Shown: in pieces, positions 55,155 through 64,000 of the stretch
How positions within the stretch are numbered: the stretch's first letter is position 1
Layout: every line of letters begins with the position of its first letter
Assembly: GCA_027559495.1 (NCBI GenBank)
Contig: JAMXSV010000028.1
Location: 1,302,001 to 1,366,000 of the forward strand
Origin: Aurifilum marmelostoma
Lineage: Eukaryota > Ascomycota > Sordariomycetes > Diaporthales > Cryphonectriaceae
Length of the DNA stretch: 64,000 bases
Reading direction: 5' to 3'
Translations under genes and position numbers: made by a program
The notes under the pieces: generated by a model
The model's database searches: none
Told to the model about the DNA's origin: nothing
Seen by the model: the letters and a program-made list of their open reading frames with translations, nothing else

Positions 55155-56375
55155 TCATGCCATTTTCCTGCCAACATTTCCAACACCAGTGCCCTTGACC
55201 GAGACTATAATGTCCTCGGGATCATCATCGTCCACGGGTCTCAGACCCCAACTCGCAGCACCGAACTTTCTCAGATCTCTTGCCAGTCCCAATATCTCCT
55301 CTGTGCCCAGCGCCTCCTTACTTATCCTCAACCGACCGACATCTTCTGATCCCATCGCCATTAACGTAAGAACCGTCCTTGCTCCTGCCCAGCTTACGCA
55401 CCCACCCTGCCGTATCACCTCAGCCAGCTGGTAGGCACATCTTGTCCCGATATCTTCAGGAACCACACCACCCTCGGGGGGCGCCACCACATCCGCCGAG
55501 TACAACACCCCGGGCACGCTCGATTCCGCGACCAGGCTCAGCCCAAACCCGATTCCCAGCTTCTTCTTCCCCTTGCCAGGGGCGTTCTTGTCCGGGACCA
55601 GCGGCGCGGGGTCATACTGTGCGGCGATGTGGATGTCCGACACGAGCGGGTTCAGAATGCGTCTGGCCTCGTGGATCATGCGGGCGTTGTTGCTAGCCGA
55701 CACGCCTGTGCAATAGGCGACGCCACGGATCCTACGTATCCGGCCCGGCGAGCGGTTGAGGTGAAGGGTCTTGGGCAGGCGCACCTGGCTGGCGAAGCGC
55801 AGCTCGACGAGACCACCGCCGCCGCCGCCACGAGGGCCAGGACAAGACCTCTGCAGGACCCTGAGCTCGATGCGGGCGGGCGGAATACCGAAGAGGCCGT
55901 ACAGCGGAAGGATGGCGGTGCGGAAGCTGTCGACAGACATATCGCCTGTGGCGGTGGCGGAGGTGATGACGCCTGGGCCGGAGAAGCGGACGTTCATGTG
56001 GGACTTGGAGAATGGGGCGAGGATGGCGAGGGGAAGCAGGAAGTAGGTGACACCGCGCGTGCAGTTGGCCGGAAGCGAGTGCTCGATGACATCGTCGGCG
56101 GAGGCGCCCGACCCGGCGATGGTGCCGGTGATGAGGCCCGGGTGGTAGGTGATGGTGGTGCCGGTGTAGGAGATCTGCATCGAGGAGCCGTTGGTCACGG
56201 CCTCGAGCAGGCGCAGAAAGGAGACCTCATGAGAAGCGAGGCCCGGCGCGGTCGGCGAGGAGCTTCGGATGCCCGAAACGTGGACGGGGCGGCCGGTGAG
56301 GGTCGAGAGGATGAGGCGGTGGGTGAAGGACTTGTGGCCTGTGAAGCGGAGGAAGTCTGGATTCGGTGTCGACAT
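55155..56375 (-). CDS. RCL1: RNA 3'-terminal phosphate cyclase-like protein
   Basis: Rcl1 is a cyclase-fold protein without cyclase activity; with Bms1 it acts in the U3 processome at the A2 cleavage of pre-rRNA. It is a single 406-aa ORF from MSTPNPDFLRFTGHKSFTHR. Family blocks are SHEVSFLRLLEAVTNGS, TGTTITYHPGLITG, CTRGVTYFLLPLAILAPFSK, ITSATATGDMSVDSFRTAIL and IRGVAYCTGVSASNNARMIH. It lacks the catalytic His of true Rtc cyclases near the C terminus as far as I can see. A poly-Gly insert (GPRGGGGGGL) is unusual. It ends only 84 bp from the DSC4-like stop, so the 3' ends converge or overlap, and it is divergent from the mitochondrial repeat protein. Confidence 0.93.
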   Translation of the reverse strand: MSTPNPDFLRFTGHKSFTHRLILSTLTGRPVHVSGIRSSSPTAPGLASHEVSFLRLLEAVTNGSSMQISYTGTTITYHPGLITGTIAGSGASADDVIEHSLPANCTRGVTYFLLPLAILAPFSKSHMNVRFSGPGVITSATATGDMSVDSFRTAILPLYGLFGIPPARIELRVLQRSCPGPRGGGGGGLVELRFASQVRLPKTLHLNRSPGRIRRIRGVAYCTGVSASNNARMIHEARRILNPLVSDIHIAAQYDPAPLVPDKNAPGKGKKKLGIGFGLSLVAESSVPGVLYSADVVAPPEGGVVPEDIGTRCAYQLAEVIRQGGCVSWAGARTVLTLMAMGSEDVGRLRISKEALGTEEILGLARDLRKFGAASWGLRPVDDDDPEDIIVSVKGTGVGNVGRKMA

Positions 56376-56792
56376 GGTGTGGCTGATGGGGAGTGTTCTG
56401 TCGAGATGTGATCTTGAGGCATAGCACGTTACTGTTTCCGTTGCTGTCTTCGAACCCGTCGTCTGAGAATTCGGGGTGGTATAGCAGAAGATATCATGGG
56501 TTGGTAGGTACAACTTCTGCTGCTTCCATTTGCGCTGCGAAGTCTCGAAAAATAATTTAGACCGCCTACCCCTTTGGGAGGCTGACCCCTGCTTATCGCG
56601 CCTGGGTCGCGCTGATAAGATTTTTTTATGCGGCGGCAGGAACGACGACGGATTTAAACTGGACCCGACTCAATGACTGGGCTTGGCTTGCGTTGGAACC
56701 ATCATCGACCGACAAATTCAGCATCACTACGCGCACGTCACTGCCCGCCTGCCGCACACACATGGCCTACTTCTTACGAGATCTGAACATCC
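56376..56792. promoter_or_regulatory. Bidirectional RCL1/mitochondrial protein promoter
   Basis: About 420 bp lie between the starts. The region has an inverted repeat 56592-56619 in which CTTATCGCGC faces GCGCTGATAAG with a one-base bulge. It is followed by TTTTTTT and then the plus-strand leader. Confidence 0.5.
56592..56619. promoter_or_regulatory. CTTATC...GATAAG imperfect inverted repeat
   Basis: The two arms are CTTATCGCGC and GCGCTGATAAG, separated by a short C/T/G spacer. The right arm shares the 11-mer GCGCTGATAAG with the FCY1 upstream region (2839-2849), and the arms resemble the palindrome upstream of RPP0. Function unknown. Confidence 0.45.
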
Positions 56793-59288
56793 ATGCCTCC
56801 AAGATCTGCTCTTCTTGAACTGGCCACCCGCAGGAATTCATACATTTGTCGCTCCTGTCGCCTGGCGTCTCTCAGCAGTTCTTCTCAGCCGGCGCAAAGC
56901 TTTGTGAGGGGCTACGCCAGCAGTCATAGAAGGAAAAATGGCTACAAGGTGAAGCCAGACCCAAACCCTACCGGCGCGCCAAAGCAGGATGCACACAAGG
57001 GTGTGGTCGTCAAGTATTTCGAAAAGGACCCAAGAACTGGACAGGTCACGCGAGTCGAGGACGAGGATGACGGCGAGGATGAGCCTGACTTCGAGGATCT
57101 CGAGGAGCTGCAGGCCAGCATCACGGCCAAGATGAGCAGGCTGGAGGATGCCCTGCCAAAGCTTGAACGCATGACAGGCGTGCTAGAGAGGATCCTGGAG
57201 AAGCATGGTCCTCCAGGATCCATCCAGGCTCTCCAGGAGGTGCTGAAGGGCTACGACGGGCCAGAAAGCGAACTCAGTACGGACTTCCCGGCGATCCGCT
57301 TATACGAGGCCGACTATAGCAAGAACCAGCTTCACGTGCGAGAAAAGCAGGCCTCTTTACTCCTACAGCAGCTGAGGCCTGCCGTCTTGGCCCTCAAACA
57401 CAGCAAGCTGCAGAGGAAGCACATCGACTCCGCCTGGAAAGCCTTTCACCCTCTGACGGCGATTCTCGCCAAGCCACAGACAGTTGTGGCCAAGGAAGTC
57501 TGGGACGCCATGTGGGCTGTTTTTTCCTTCGAAGGCCCAGAAAATTTCTACAGGATGCCTCACATCCGTGTGCTCTCCAAGGTCATGACCAAGGCTGGCG
57601 CACCCCTGACGTCCAGACAGCAGCTGCTGGCCATCGATGCCACTTTTGAAGCTGGCTATCCCGAGGATGCCCTCAGCACGTGGAGGAGGCTCGTCAAGGA
57701 GCTGGGCGGTGAGGACTCGCCCGTAGGCATTTCCTACTTCGAGCTGGGTGTGCGCATGTGGTCTGCCACTGGCGATATTGAGCGCGCCGAGCGGACAAGC
57801 AGGGCCTTGCTCCAGCGGTCGAGCCCTGCAACCCCTGCAGATTCACGTGTGCTGCTGCACCTCATCCGTGCATACTGTGCGAAGCCTGCTACGGCGGAAA
57901 AAGGTTTCTTGCTGTACCGTCGCATGCGCGATCTGGCTGCCAAGCTCGAGAAGCCGATGGATATCGAAGACTACGACGATGTGATCTCACTCTTCCTCAG
58001 TAATGGGCATACAGACTACGCCATGTATGTCTTTACTGACATGATGTTTGCCGGCACTGTCAACCTATACGGCAAGTCCAAGTTGCCCAACGAGTTGAAA
58101 AATGGCTTCTTCTTTGGAAAGTGGCTCAAGCGGCTCATAGGTGCTGGCGACCTTGCTGGTGCCTACGAGGTTTTGGTCTACATGCAGAAGAACGGCGTCA
58201 TGGCCGCCTCGATCCAGGTCAACGGGTTCATTGGTGCCCTGCTACGCTCCGGGGATGTGGCCAGCCGCCAAAAGGCTGAGCGCCTCGCCTGGTCCATGAT
58301 CCGCAGCCGCAAGAACTTTGTAGACCTGCGAAAGCGACAGGTTCTGGTCGACGGGCCCGTCAAGCTCGTCGACGGCCGGCCCAACCGCTCAGACCACGAG
58401 GGCCCTGACCTCGACTACACCATGGTCCCGCGCGCGACCGTCGAGACCTTTGTGATCCTTGCCGAGAACTACCGCGAGCGCTCGCTGTTCGACCGCCTGG
58501 AGGAGCTATTTGTCGCCTACCAGGAGTGTGCGATGGGCGGCGACGCCATGATGATGAACGAGCTGATCGCGTCCGCCGTCGAGCAGGGCCGGGGCGACAA
58601 GGCGCGCGAGCTGTACGGCCTGATGGTGCACGAGCACGATATCCTGCCCAATGCCGACACCTTTGCCATCCTGTTCCGCTCGCTTCCCGTGAACCAGCTG
58701 CCGGGCCCCTCGCTCCGGCCCGAGGTGCGCGACCAGGCCGCTCGCCAGGCCAGGGACGTCTTCCGCGACATGCTCGCCAGCAGCTGGGTGTTTGCGGGCC
58801 ACCACCGCGCCCGCCGCGGCAGCCTGTCCGAGAACCAGGTGAAGCTGATCCTGCACAGCTTCCGCAAGGCCAACGACTGGCCGGGCCTGCTGGCCGCCTT
58901 GCAGGGCATGCGCGACGTTCTGGGCTTCGAGCTCTCGCGCGCCCTGGCCCTCGAGATGCTCGCCGAGCAGGAGCGCATCGAGCGCCCGAGCCCGCGCATG
59001 GCCAAGCTGGTCCTCCGCGCCACGATGCGCCTGCAGGAGCGCCTGCAGGGGCTGCAGAAGCACGGCCTGCTCCCTGCGGATGAAGCCCTCGAGACGGTCA
59101 AGGACCCGCGCGTCATGTACCAGATCCTGGCCGAGCACTACTATGTCAAGGTGCAGCAGATGTATCCCGCCGACCCGGCCAAGGTCACTGAGGTGCTCGC
59201 AGCGGCAAAGAGGGAGATGGGGGTTAGCGATAACGCCAGGAAGGCGGCGTGGCGGCGTGCCAACGAGGGGCCAGCAGCAGGGGAGTGA
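56793..59288 (+). CDS. Mitochondrial PPR-type helical-repeat protein
   Basis: This is an intronless 831-aa protein. The first 50 residues (MPPRSALLELATRRNSYICR, then RGYASSHRRKNGYKV) are basic with Ser, a mitochondrial presequence. After an acidic stretch and a coiled-coil-like segment (EELQASITAKMSRLEDALPK), the rest is helix-turn-helix repeats of 35-residue character, such as SYFELGVRMWSATGDIERAE, DYDDVISLFLSNGHTDYAMY, AGAYEVLVYMQKNGVMAASI and MMNELIASAVEQGRGDKARE. This pattern fits fungal pentatricopeptide proteins that act in mitochondrial RNA processing, translation or complex assembly. I cannot choose between named members (Cya5-, CIA84- or Rmd9-like). The 3' half is notably GC-rich. 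An ATG upstream at 56763 is out of frame. Confidence 0.8.
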   Translation: MPPRSALLELATRRNSYICRSCRLASLSSSSQPAQSFVRGYASSHRRKNGYKVKPDPNPTGAPKQDAHKGVVVKYFEKDPRTGQVTRVEDEDDGEDEPDFEDLEELQASITAKMSRLEDALPKLERMTGVLERILEKHGPPGSIQALQEVLKGYDGPESELSTDFPAIRLYEADYSKNQLHVREKQASLLLQQLRPAVLALKHSKLQRKHIDSAWKAFHPLTAILAKPQTVVAKEVWDAMWAVFSFEGPENFYRMPHIRVLSKVMTKAGAPLTSRQQLLAIDATFEAGYPEDALSTWRRLVKELGGEDSPVGISYFELGVRMWSATGDIERAERTSRALLQRSSPATPADSRVLLHLIRAYCAKPATAEKGFLLYRRMRDLAAKLEKPMDIEDYDDVISLFLSNGHTDYAMYVFTDMMFAGTVNLYGKSKLPNELKNGFFFGKWLKRLIGAGDLAGAYEVLVYMQKNGVMAASIQVNGFIGALLRSGDVASRQKAERLAWSMIRSRKNFVDLRKRQVLVDGPVKLVDGRPNRSDHEGPDLDYTMVPRATVETFVILAENYRERSLFDRLEELFVAYQECAMGGDAMMMNELIASAVEQGRGDKARELYGLMVHEHDILPNADTFAILFRSLPVNQLPGPSLRPEVRDQAARQARDVFRDMLASSWVFAGHHRARRGSLSENQVKLILHSFRKANDWPGLLAALQGMRDVLGFELSRALALEMLAEQERIERPSPRMAKLVLRATMRLQERLQGLQKHGLLPADEALETVKDPRVMYQILAEHYYVKVQQMYPADPAKVTEVLAAAKREMGVSDNARKAAWRRANEGPAAGE

Positions 59289-59797
59289 AAGGGGTAGTGC
59301 ATAAAGAAGGAAAACTGAATAAATCATTCGGCTGGTCGCTTGTACTAATAATCATCTACTCACTCGAGAATACCCACCATCACTGGCCATTGAAAAACAC
59401 GACTCTTCAAACAAAGCAAACAAAAGAAGGTCATCAGCTTCCCATCTCTTGCTTCCTTATCGACTGCATATCACAAGTGTTCGTATCACACCAGCGAGAG
59501 AAGAAAACCAATCTTGATTTGATGACTTGAATTTTTTTTTGGCCAACTTTATAGTGGAGAGTCCTATGATGATCTCCATTTATTGTCGTTCCCTCGATCT
59601 GTCTCTCTCTTGATGCATCATTTCCCTCGTATCCATCAACGCCAAGTTTCCCGGATGGCCAGAGGCTCCCTCCCAAATCATGAATCATCTACAAAAACTC
59701 TCGTTGTTCATGGCTCCCGCAAGGCTACCTAACAAGCGAGCAGTAGTTGCGCGCCACTCCCCCGAGCATTCCTCCAAGGGTAGACAGGGCAATTCAG
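59289..59797. other. Intergenic, convergent 3' ends
   Basis: This gap is A/T-rich with a T9 run near 59532 and holds the 3' UTRs of the repeat protein (+) and NPL4 (-). No gene seen. Confidence 0.5.
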
Positions 59798-61852
59798 TTA
59801 TTTGTCGCTTGCGAATCGGTTCAGCCTAACGGCAGCAACGCGCTTAGCAAGATGTTCGGCTTCAGAGTCGGAATGGTCCATACGAAAAGGGGAGATTGAG
59901 CCGGAGCCGGTGTCCACATGTCTGGACTCCTCACGGCGGCGTTTGGAGGGGATTCTCTCACCAGTCGACTGCAAGATTGCCAGTAGTGTCTGCCACCCGG
60001 TGGTCGATTTGAGCTGGAATGCATCTGCAAGGTCATGGCCAACGGCCACACGGCACAGTAGTGCCTCCTCGTCCTGTTTGACAGAATGGCTAGTTAGTAC
60101 AAAGCTGCCGCAGGTTATGTCACGGGTTTCTTCACAACCACCCACCTTGCTCAGCACACCCATGCTGTGCAGGAAGCAGAGAAAGTGGAAGTCTGACACG
60201 ACAACCTGTCCGTCGTCGGACTGCGAGCTGGTCTTGAGCTTCCGCGCCACCGAGCTGTGCTCCTGCGCCTCGCCCATGAGCTCCCGGTTCTCGATGGGAA
60301 AACCACGGTCTCTGAAGGCCGGCTGTGCCTTGTCGGGAAAGCCATGTGTCAAGGTGACAAAGAGATACTCGACTGGGAAATCCGGCTTCGCGTTCTCCTG
60401 CACATTCGCACCGTACTCGTTGATCTGACGGTAGAACACCTCGGGTATATACCGGGTCCTGCTGGTCGAGCCGTCGTCCTCTTCTTCCTCTTGGACCAAC
60501 ATCCGCTGGGGGTCTGCCGAGGGTTCAATGATGTTCGCCCTGACCATCTCGATCGCATCGTTTGACATCTGGTATGCACTGATCTCGATACCACCTTCCC
60601 CGTTGCCTGATATAATGCATGTGACAAAGTCGGAGCCGAACCGACCAGTATCACTCCACTTCGAGGCCTTGGGATTCTGCGCCTGCAGGCGTGACGCAAA
60701 GCAGATTTCCTGGGATGCGATGAAATAAGAGTCCACATGCCTTTTGCACACCACTGAGCCATTGCCGGCGCCGGCGTCCAGGAGATCCGTCCATATCACG
60801 CCGACCTGCTGCAGCCCACACAGCCGAGCGATCTCGGCAACCTCCTTCTCGTTCTCCCAGGGGTTCAGAGTGACGCCGTCGACTTCATCCACCTGAGGGG
60901 GCTCATATATGGCCTCGACAACCGCCTTGATCCCCAGCGGGACCACGTCGTACTCCTCATACCGACCGTACATGAATCCTATGCGCTGTGCCCCAGTCCT
61001 GCGCCAGGCGTCTAGAAAGGTGTCGATGATGGCGGGGTCCGCGAACTCAACGTGGTCCACCATACGGAACTGCTGGGGCTGCAGGGTGATGGCGCTCGGC
61101 TGGCACTTTGTGCAGATGCCCTCGGGCCACTGCGGGTGGCCTGACGGACAGTCACGCTTGACTCGATAGTATGGCTCGACAAGAGGGGGTATGTACGAGC
61201 TGCCCGTCTCGGGCTTGTTCTTGTCGGCGTTGATCTTCTTGAGGTACGAGTGGAAGGACATGTACTTGATCTTCTTTTCGTCGAGATATTTGGCGTCGAA
61301 GGGGTCGAGAGGCTGGCAGTAGTCACACATGCCCTTGGGGCCGTGTCGGCACATCTTGTCCATCTTGCGCTTGATCTTCCCATCCTTCTTGTCCAGGGCG
61401 TCGTCGAGCTTAGACTGGACGACAACCTCCCAGGGGTTCTTGATCCTCTCTTTTGTCGGCGAGGAGAGTGGCGGAGGGTCGATCAGGACATCTTCGGTAG
61501 GTAGGATGGGCTTCCCGTTGAGCCTGTTGGTGGACGAGTCCAAGGGCGCCTTTCCCTTGCCCTTGATGTCCAGGTCCCCGTTTGTGACGCCGTTGCCCAT
61601 GACCTCTGCGTGGCCGTACTTGATGAAGATCATGTCTCCATGGCTGAGGCCGACCTGGCCGATCGCGAGGTGTGCTATCTCGTGAAAGCCCTTGGGGTCA
61701 TTGCCACTGGGAGAGTTCGAGAAGGAGATGGTGTTGTGGTCGACCGTAGGCGGGAGTTGCGGTAGGAACTTCTGGGTCAGGTCGGCGAACGTCTCGTCCT
61801 TTTCGACGGTGATGCGGAGCATGCCATCAGGCCCGCGAACCCTCAATAGCAT
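59798..61852 (-). CDS. NPL4: Cdc48 cofactor, nuclear protein localization protein 4
   Basis: Npl4 with Ufd1 recruits ubiquitinated substrates to the Cdc48/p97 segregase (ERAD, ribosome quality control, chromatin). The ubiquitin-like start MLLRVRGPDGMLRITVEKDE is followed by the zf-NPL4 knots (CRHGPKGMCDYCQPLDPFD; CPSGHPQWPEGICTKCQPS) and the MPN-like NPL4 domain (FVEFADPAIIDTF-type block HVEFADPAIIDTFLDAWR, IGFMYGRYEEYDVVPLGI, GVIWTDLLD). Exons are 61852-60146 and 60073-59798, giving 660 aa. The 72-nt intron (donor gtgggt at 60145, a perfect TACTAAC branch site at 60099-60093, acceptor caaacag) has no stop and is 3n, so the unspliced frame stays open; removal joins MGVLSK to DEEALLCRVAVGHDL. 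An upstream in-frame start codon is GTG, hence the ATG at 61852. Confidence 0.94.
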   Translation of the reverse strand: MLLRVRGPDGMLRITVEKDETFADLTQKFLPQLPPTVDHNTISFSNSPSGNDPKGFHEIAHLAIGQVGLSHGDMIFIKYGHAEVMGNGVTNGDLDIKGKGKAPLDSSTNRLNGKPILPTEDVLIDPPPLSSPTKERIKNPWEVVVQSKLDDALDKKDGKIKRKMDKMCRHGPKGMCDYCQPLDPFDAKYLDEKKIKYMSFHSYLKKINADKNKPETGSSYIPPLVEPYYRVKRDCPSGHPQWPEGICTKCQPSAITLQPQQFRMVDHVEFADPAIIDTFLDAWRRTGAQRIGFMYGRYEEYDVVPLGIKAVVEAIYEPPQVDEVDGVTLNPWENEKEVAEIARLCGLQQVGVIWTDLLDAGAGNGSVVCKRHVDSYFIASQEICFASRLQAQNPKASKWSDTGRFGSDFVTCIISGNGEGGIEISAYQMSNDAIEMVRANIIEPSADPQRMLVQEEEEDDGSTSRTRYIPEVFYRQINEYGANVQENAKPDFPVEYLFVTLTHGFPDKAQPAFRDRGFPIENRELMGEAQEHSSVARKLKTSSQSDDGQVVVSDFHFLCFLHSMGVLSKVGGCEETRDITCGSFVLTSHSVKQDEEALLCRVAVGHDLADAFQLKSTTGWQTLLAILQSTGERIPSKRRREESRHVDTGSGSISPFRMDHSDSEAEHLAKRVAAVRLNRFASDK

Positions 61853-62662
61853 CTTGACAGTGTTGGTCCACACGGGCTCAGGCTGTGATGTGTGGCGAGG
61901 AAGAGGCGGCAGTGAGGGGCACGTTGGTGGTGATGGATGGAGGGGTCCAGGCTTGTTATGGTTGTGTCCCCTAGCCTCTGTGGCGTCGGCAAGTGCAAGG
62001 AGGGTAGTATCTGTCTGCTGCTCATGCAGATGGGGTTGGTGGCAGTGTGTCCTAATGGATTGTAAAAGGTGTGTAGGACAAATATGCAGACAACAGTGAA
62101 TGCCACAGGTGGGAGGACGTGCTCAAGCTATGGCCACTATTTAGTGAACCACCAGGCAGGAGGGCAATGACGAAAGCTCAATTACAGTACTATTGTGGTA
62201 CCACCCATGCATGTACTGTGTTGTCATAGTCTTACAGCTAGGTACGTACCCTCTGAGGACAGCCCCAGCAGGATGAATGGAGACCCGGAAGCTTCATACC
62301 AAGTAACTTACAGGGGGTGCAGCGCCTGTGCTGGCAGGCATCGACTGCCGGCCGGCCACTGTGCAGGGCTGCAGGGTTGTACCGAGCTAGGTACAGAAGG
62401 GTGAATGGAAGGTGACAGCTGAGTCGCAATGTTGAACTGTGGCCTCTCTACTGCTGGTACCCAAAATATACACAGAACCTCAACCTGGCTTTTTCCTTTG
62501 GAGATGCCAATTCCGGACGCCCTTTGATCAACACTGTGTCCGCGGCTCTCTCTCCCAGGCCTCAATTCTGTTCCCAACTCTCCTTTCTGACCATATTTTC
62601 TGGCCAAAATATAATTTTACCTTTCTCTTCTCTTTTCTCCAAATTCGCGAGCCATTACCGTC
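61853..62662. promoter_or_regulatory. Bidirectional NPL4/SEC66 promoter
   Basis: About 800 bp separate the two divergent starts. An inverted repeat, ATATTTT with spacer CTGGCC then AAAATAT, lies at 62592-62611 shortly before the SEC66 leader. G/C-rich TGCAG-type words occur near 62315-62375. ORFs here are not convincing. Confidence 0.45.
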
Positions 62663-63557
62663 ATGTTCTCTTTAGATTGGAGGGGTCTCATCCTCCCCAT
62701 TGCCTATGTGCTGGTACTAGGCGGCACTTTTGTCACCTTCTCCAGCGTCTACAGGAAGCGCAAGGCCTGTAAGTAGCAATGCGGCCCATTCCCCAACACA
62801 CAGGGCTGGAGGAGGAGACACCGGGGCTAACACAGCCCAACAGCGCAAAAGGCAAATCTCGAGCCATGGTTCGGCCCACACCTACAGCGGAACATCTACC
62901 TGTCGCTCCTGCACATGGGGCCCGACGAAGGGAAGGAGAAGAACCCCCAGGCTTCCGAAAAGGGCGCCAAGGGCCCCAAGATACCCGAGAGCGTGTTGCG
63001 CGCCGCCCTGATCCGCCGCGCCGTCGAGGATATCCACCGCATCATACAGATTCGCACCGCGAAGCAGGCCTGCTCGAACCTGCTGGCAAAGGGCAGCGTC
63101 AGTGACGACCTGTGGCAGCGCTTCACGCGCGCCGAGAGCGACATGGAGCAAGAGCTGCGTGACGTTGTCATGGAGGTATGCGACCATGATTGCCTGCTGG
63201 AGACCCGCCGCCACTCGTGTGAGAGAAAATTGGGATATGCTGACAGATTACCACGCTCAGGCTAACGGCCTCGCACCTAACTGGGGACAAACCATCTTCC
63301 AGACCGCCAACGAGATCGCCGCCAACACCATGTTCCACGACAAGATCGACGAGATCCAGTCCAAGACAGAAGCCGAGACCGAGTGGTGGGAAAAGCGCCG
63401 CGCAGCCATCTCTTCGGATTTTATGAAGGAGCTCGATAACGAGAGCACCAAGAAGACAGCACCCAGCGACGACGGCATCCTCGTCGATGCTGGGACGCCG
63501 GCCGAGAGACCAACGTCATCAAGCGGCGCTGGCAAGAAGAAGAAGGGAAAGAAATAG
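62663..63557 (+). CDS. SEC66: ER translocation protein Sec66/Sec71
   Basis: Sec66 (Sec71) is a subunit of the Sec63 complex for post-translational import into the ER, binding Sec72 and Sec63. Exons are 62663-62768, 62844-63175 and 63261-63557, giving 244 aa. The short lumenal N terminus and single signal anchor are MFSLDWRGLILPIAYVLVLG and on to YRKRKA, with positive residues after the membrane segment. The cytosolic domain has LEPWFGPHLQRNIYLSLLHM, LRAALIRRAVEDIHRIIQIR, LWQRFTRAESDMEQELRDVV and APNWGQTIFQTANEIAANTM, all typical. The tail is Ser/Lys-rich, ending GKKKKGKK, which looks like a cytosolic basic tail. Both introns have good ends (gtaagt...acag; gtatgc...tcag). Confidence 0.95.
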
Positions 63558-64000
63558 AATCTGTGCATTCCCGCTGTTACAGACATGCAGACAGCAGTCC
63601 CCCCTGCTCGACGGGAACATGACGCCGCGGCAGGCTTCGTGCCCCCCCCCCTCATGGGGTTGTATAAATACTACTACTCGGCTGCTCAAGGAGAGGGGGA
63701 AAAACACCCTTGACCTAGGGCGCATTTACGGCATCATTACGGCTGCGCGGCGTTTTTTTGAGAGTTCAGCTTTCACACATTATTCAGCTGAGGCACTCGG
63801 GCGCAAAAGAAAAGGGAAGAGCGGGCGGGACTCATATGAGGACCTAAAGTGGGAATGCTGGGGTTTTTTATTATATATCTTTATGTACAATTCTCTGCTG
63901 AAAGGAAAAGAACGCCTTGGCAAGTCTGAAGAGATCATAAACTCCGTGCTGCTCTGGGAAAGGTATATCATGGTATCAGATGCCGAGACAGCTAATGCAG
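63558..64000. other. SEC66 3' flank to window end
   Basis: This stretch has a C9 run near 63643 and A/T-rich sequence near 63860-63895. No coding sequence is recognisable before the window ends. Confidence 0.5.

Noticed and set aside
1..64000. CRISPR arrays, transposons, secondary-metabolite cluster, viral genes
   Set aside because: No spaced direct repeats, transposase or reverse transcriptase motifs, terminal repeats, PKS/NRPS domains or viral proteins were seen; the gene content is fungal housekeeping.

Overview
This 64 kb window is nuclear DNA from a filamentous ascomycete, most likely a sordariomycete. The evidence is short spliceosomal introns (about 50-200 nt) with gtatgt/gtacgt/gtgagt donors, one gene per roughly 2.7 kb on both strands without operons, about 55% GC with pyrimidine-rich leaders, and Pezizomycotina-type proteins (a DUF3425 bZIP factor, a DSC4-like DUF1746 protein, mitochondrial MSH1, an arginine-specific CPSase with a mitochondrial presequence). 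I cannot name the species. Exon limits were worked out by hand from ORFs, splice signals and conserved protein blocks. Layout, 1-19 kb: the 3' end of a proline-rich protein (+); cytosine deaminase FCY1 (-); a bZIP/DUF3425 regulator (-); an FAD amine oxidase (+); the farnesylated Hsp40 YDJ1 (+); tRNA m7G methyltransferase subunit TRM82 (-) divergent from ribosomal stalk protein RPP0 (+); mitochondrial mismatch protein MSH1 (-); tRNA-Thr(AGU) (+). Layout, 19-36 kb: a 3.8 kb gene-free stretch leads into an unrecognised polyQ/acidic protein (+); then a GPATCH11-like G-patch protein (-), the ENV7/STK16-like kinase (-, two homopolymer frameshifts), a CLIP-170-type CAP-Gly protein (-), and a small unrecognised membrane-anchored protein (-). 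Layout, 36-64 kb: NOP14 (+), vacuolar alpha-mannosidase AMS1 (+), CPA2 (-), PheRS alpha FRS2 (-), a DSC4-like protein (+), RCL1 (-), a mitochondrial helical-repeat protein (+), NPL4 (-), SEC66 (+). The content is almost entirely housekeeping: ribosome and tRNA biology (RPP0, TRM82, NOP14, RCL1, FRS2, tRNA-Thr), proteostasis and ER function (YDJ1, NPL4, DSC4, SEC66), mitochondria (MSH1, the repeat protein, CPA2) and vacuole/trafficking (AMS1, ENV7). I see no secondary-metabolite cluster, intact transposon, CRISPR array or evident new multigene system. The points most worth a second look are gene-structure details: a 20-nt microexon in CPA2, stop-free introns of length 3n in AMS1 and NPL4, a GC-AG intron in FCY1, a 5-nt coding start exon with an overlapping uORF in AMS1, matching C6-run frameshifts, a CPC1/GCN4-type site inside a CPA2 intron, and GATAAG dyads in promoters of ribosome-related genes.
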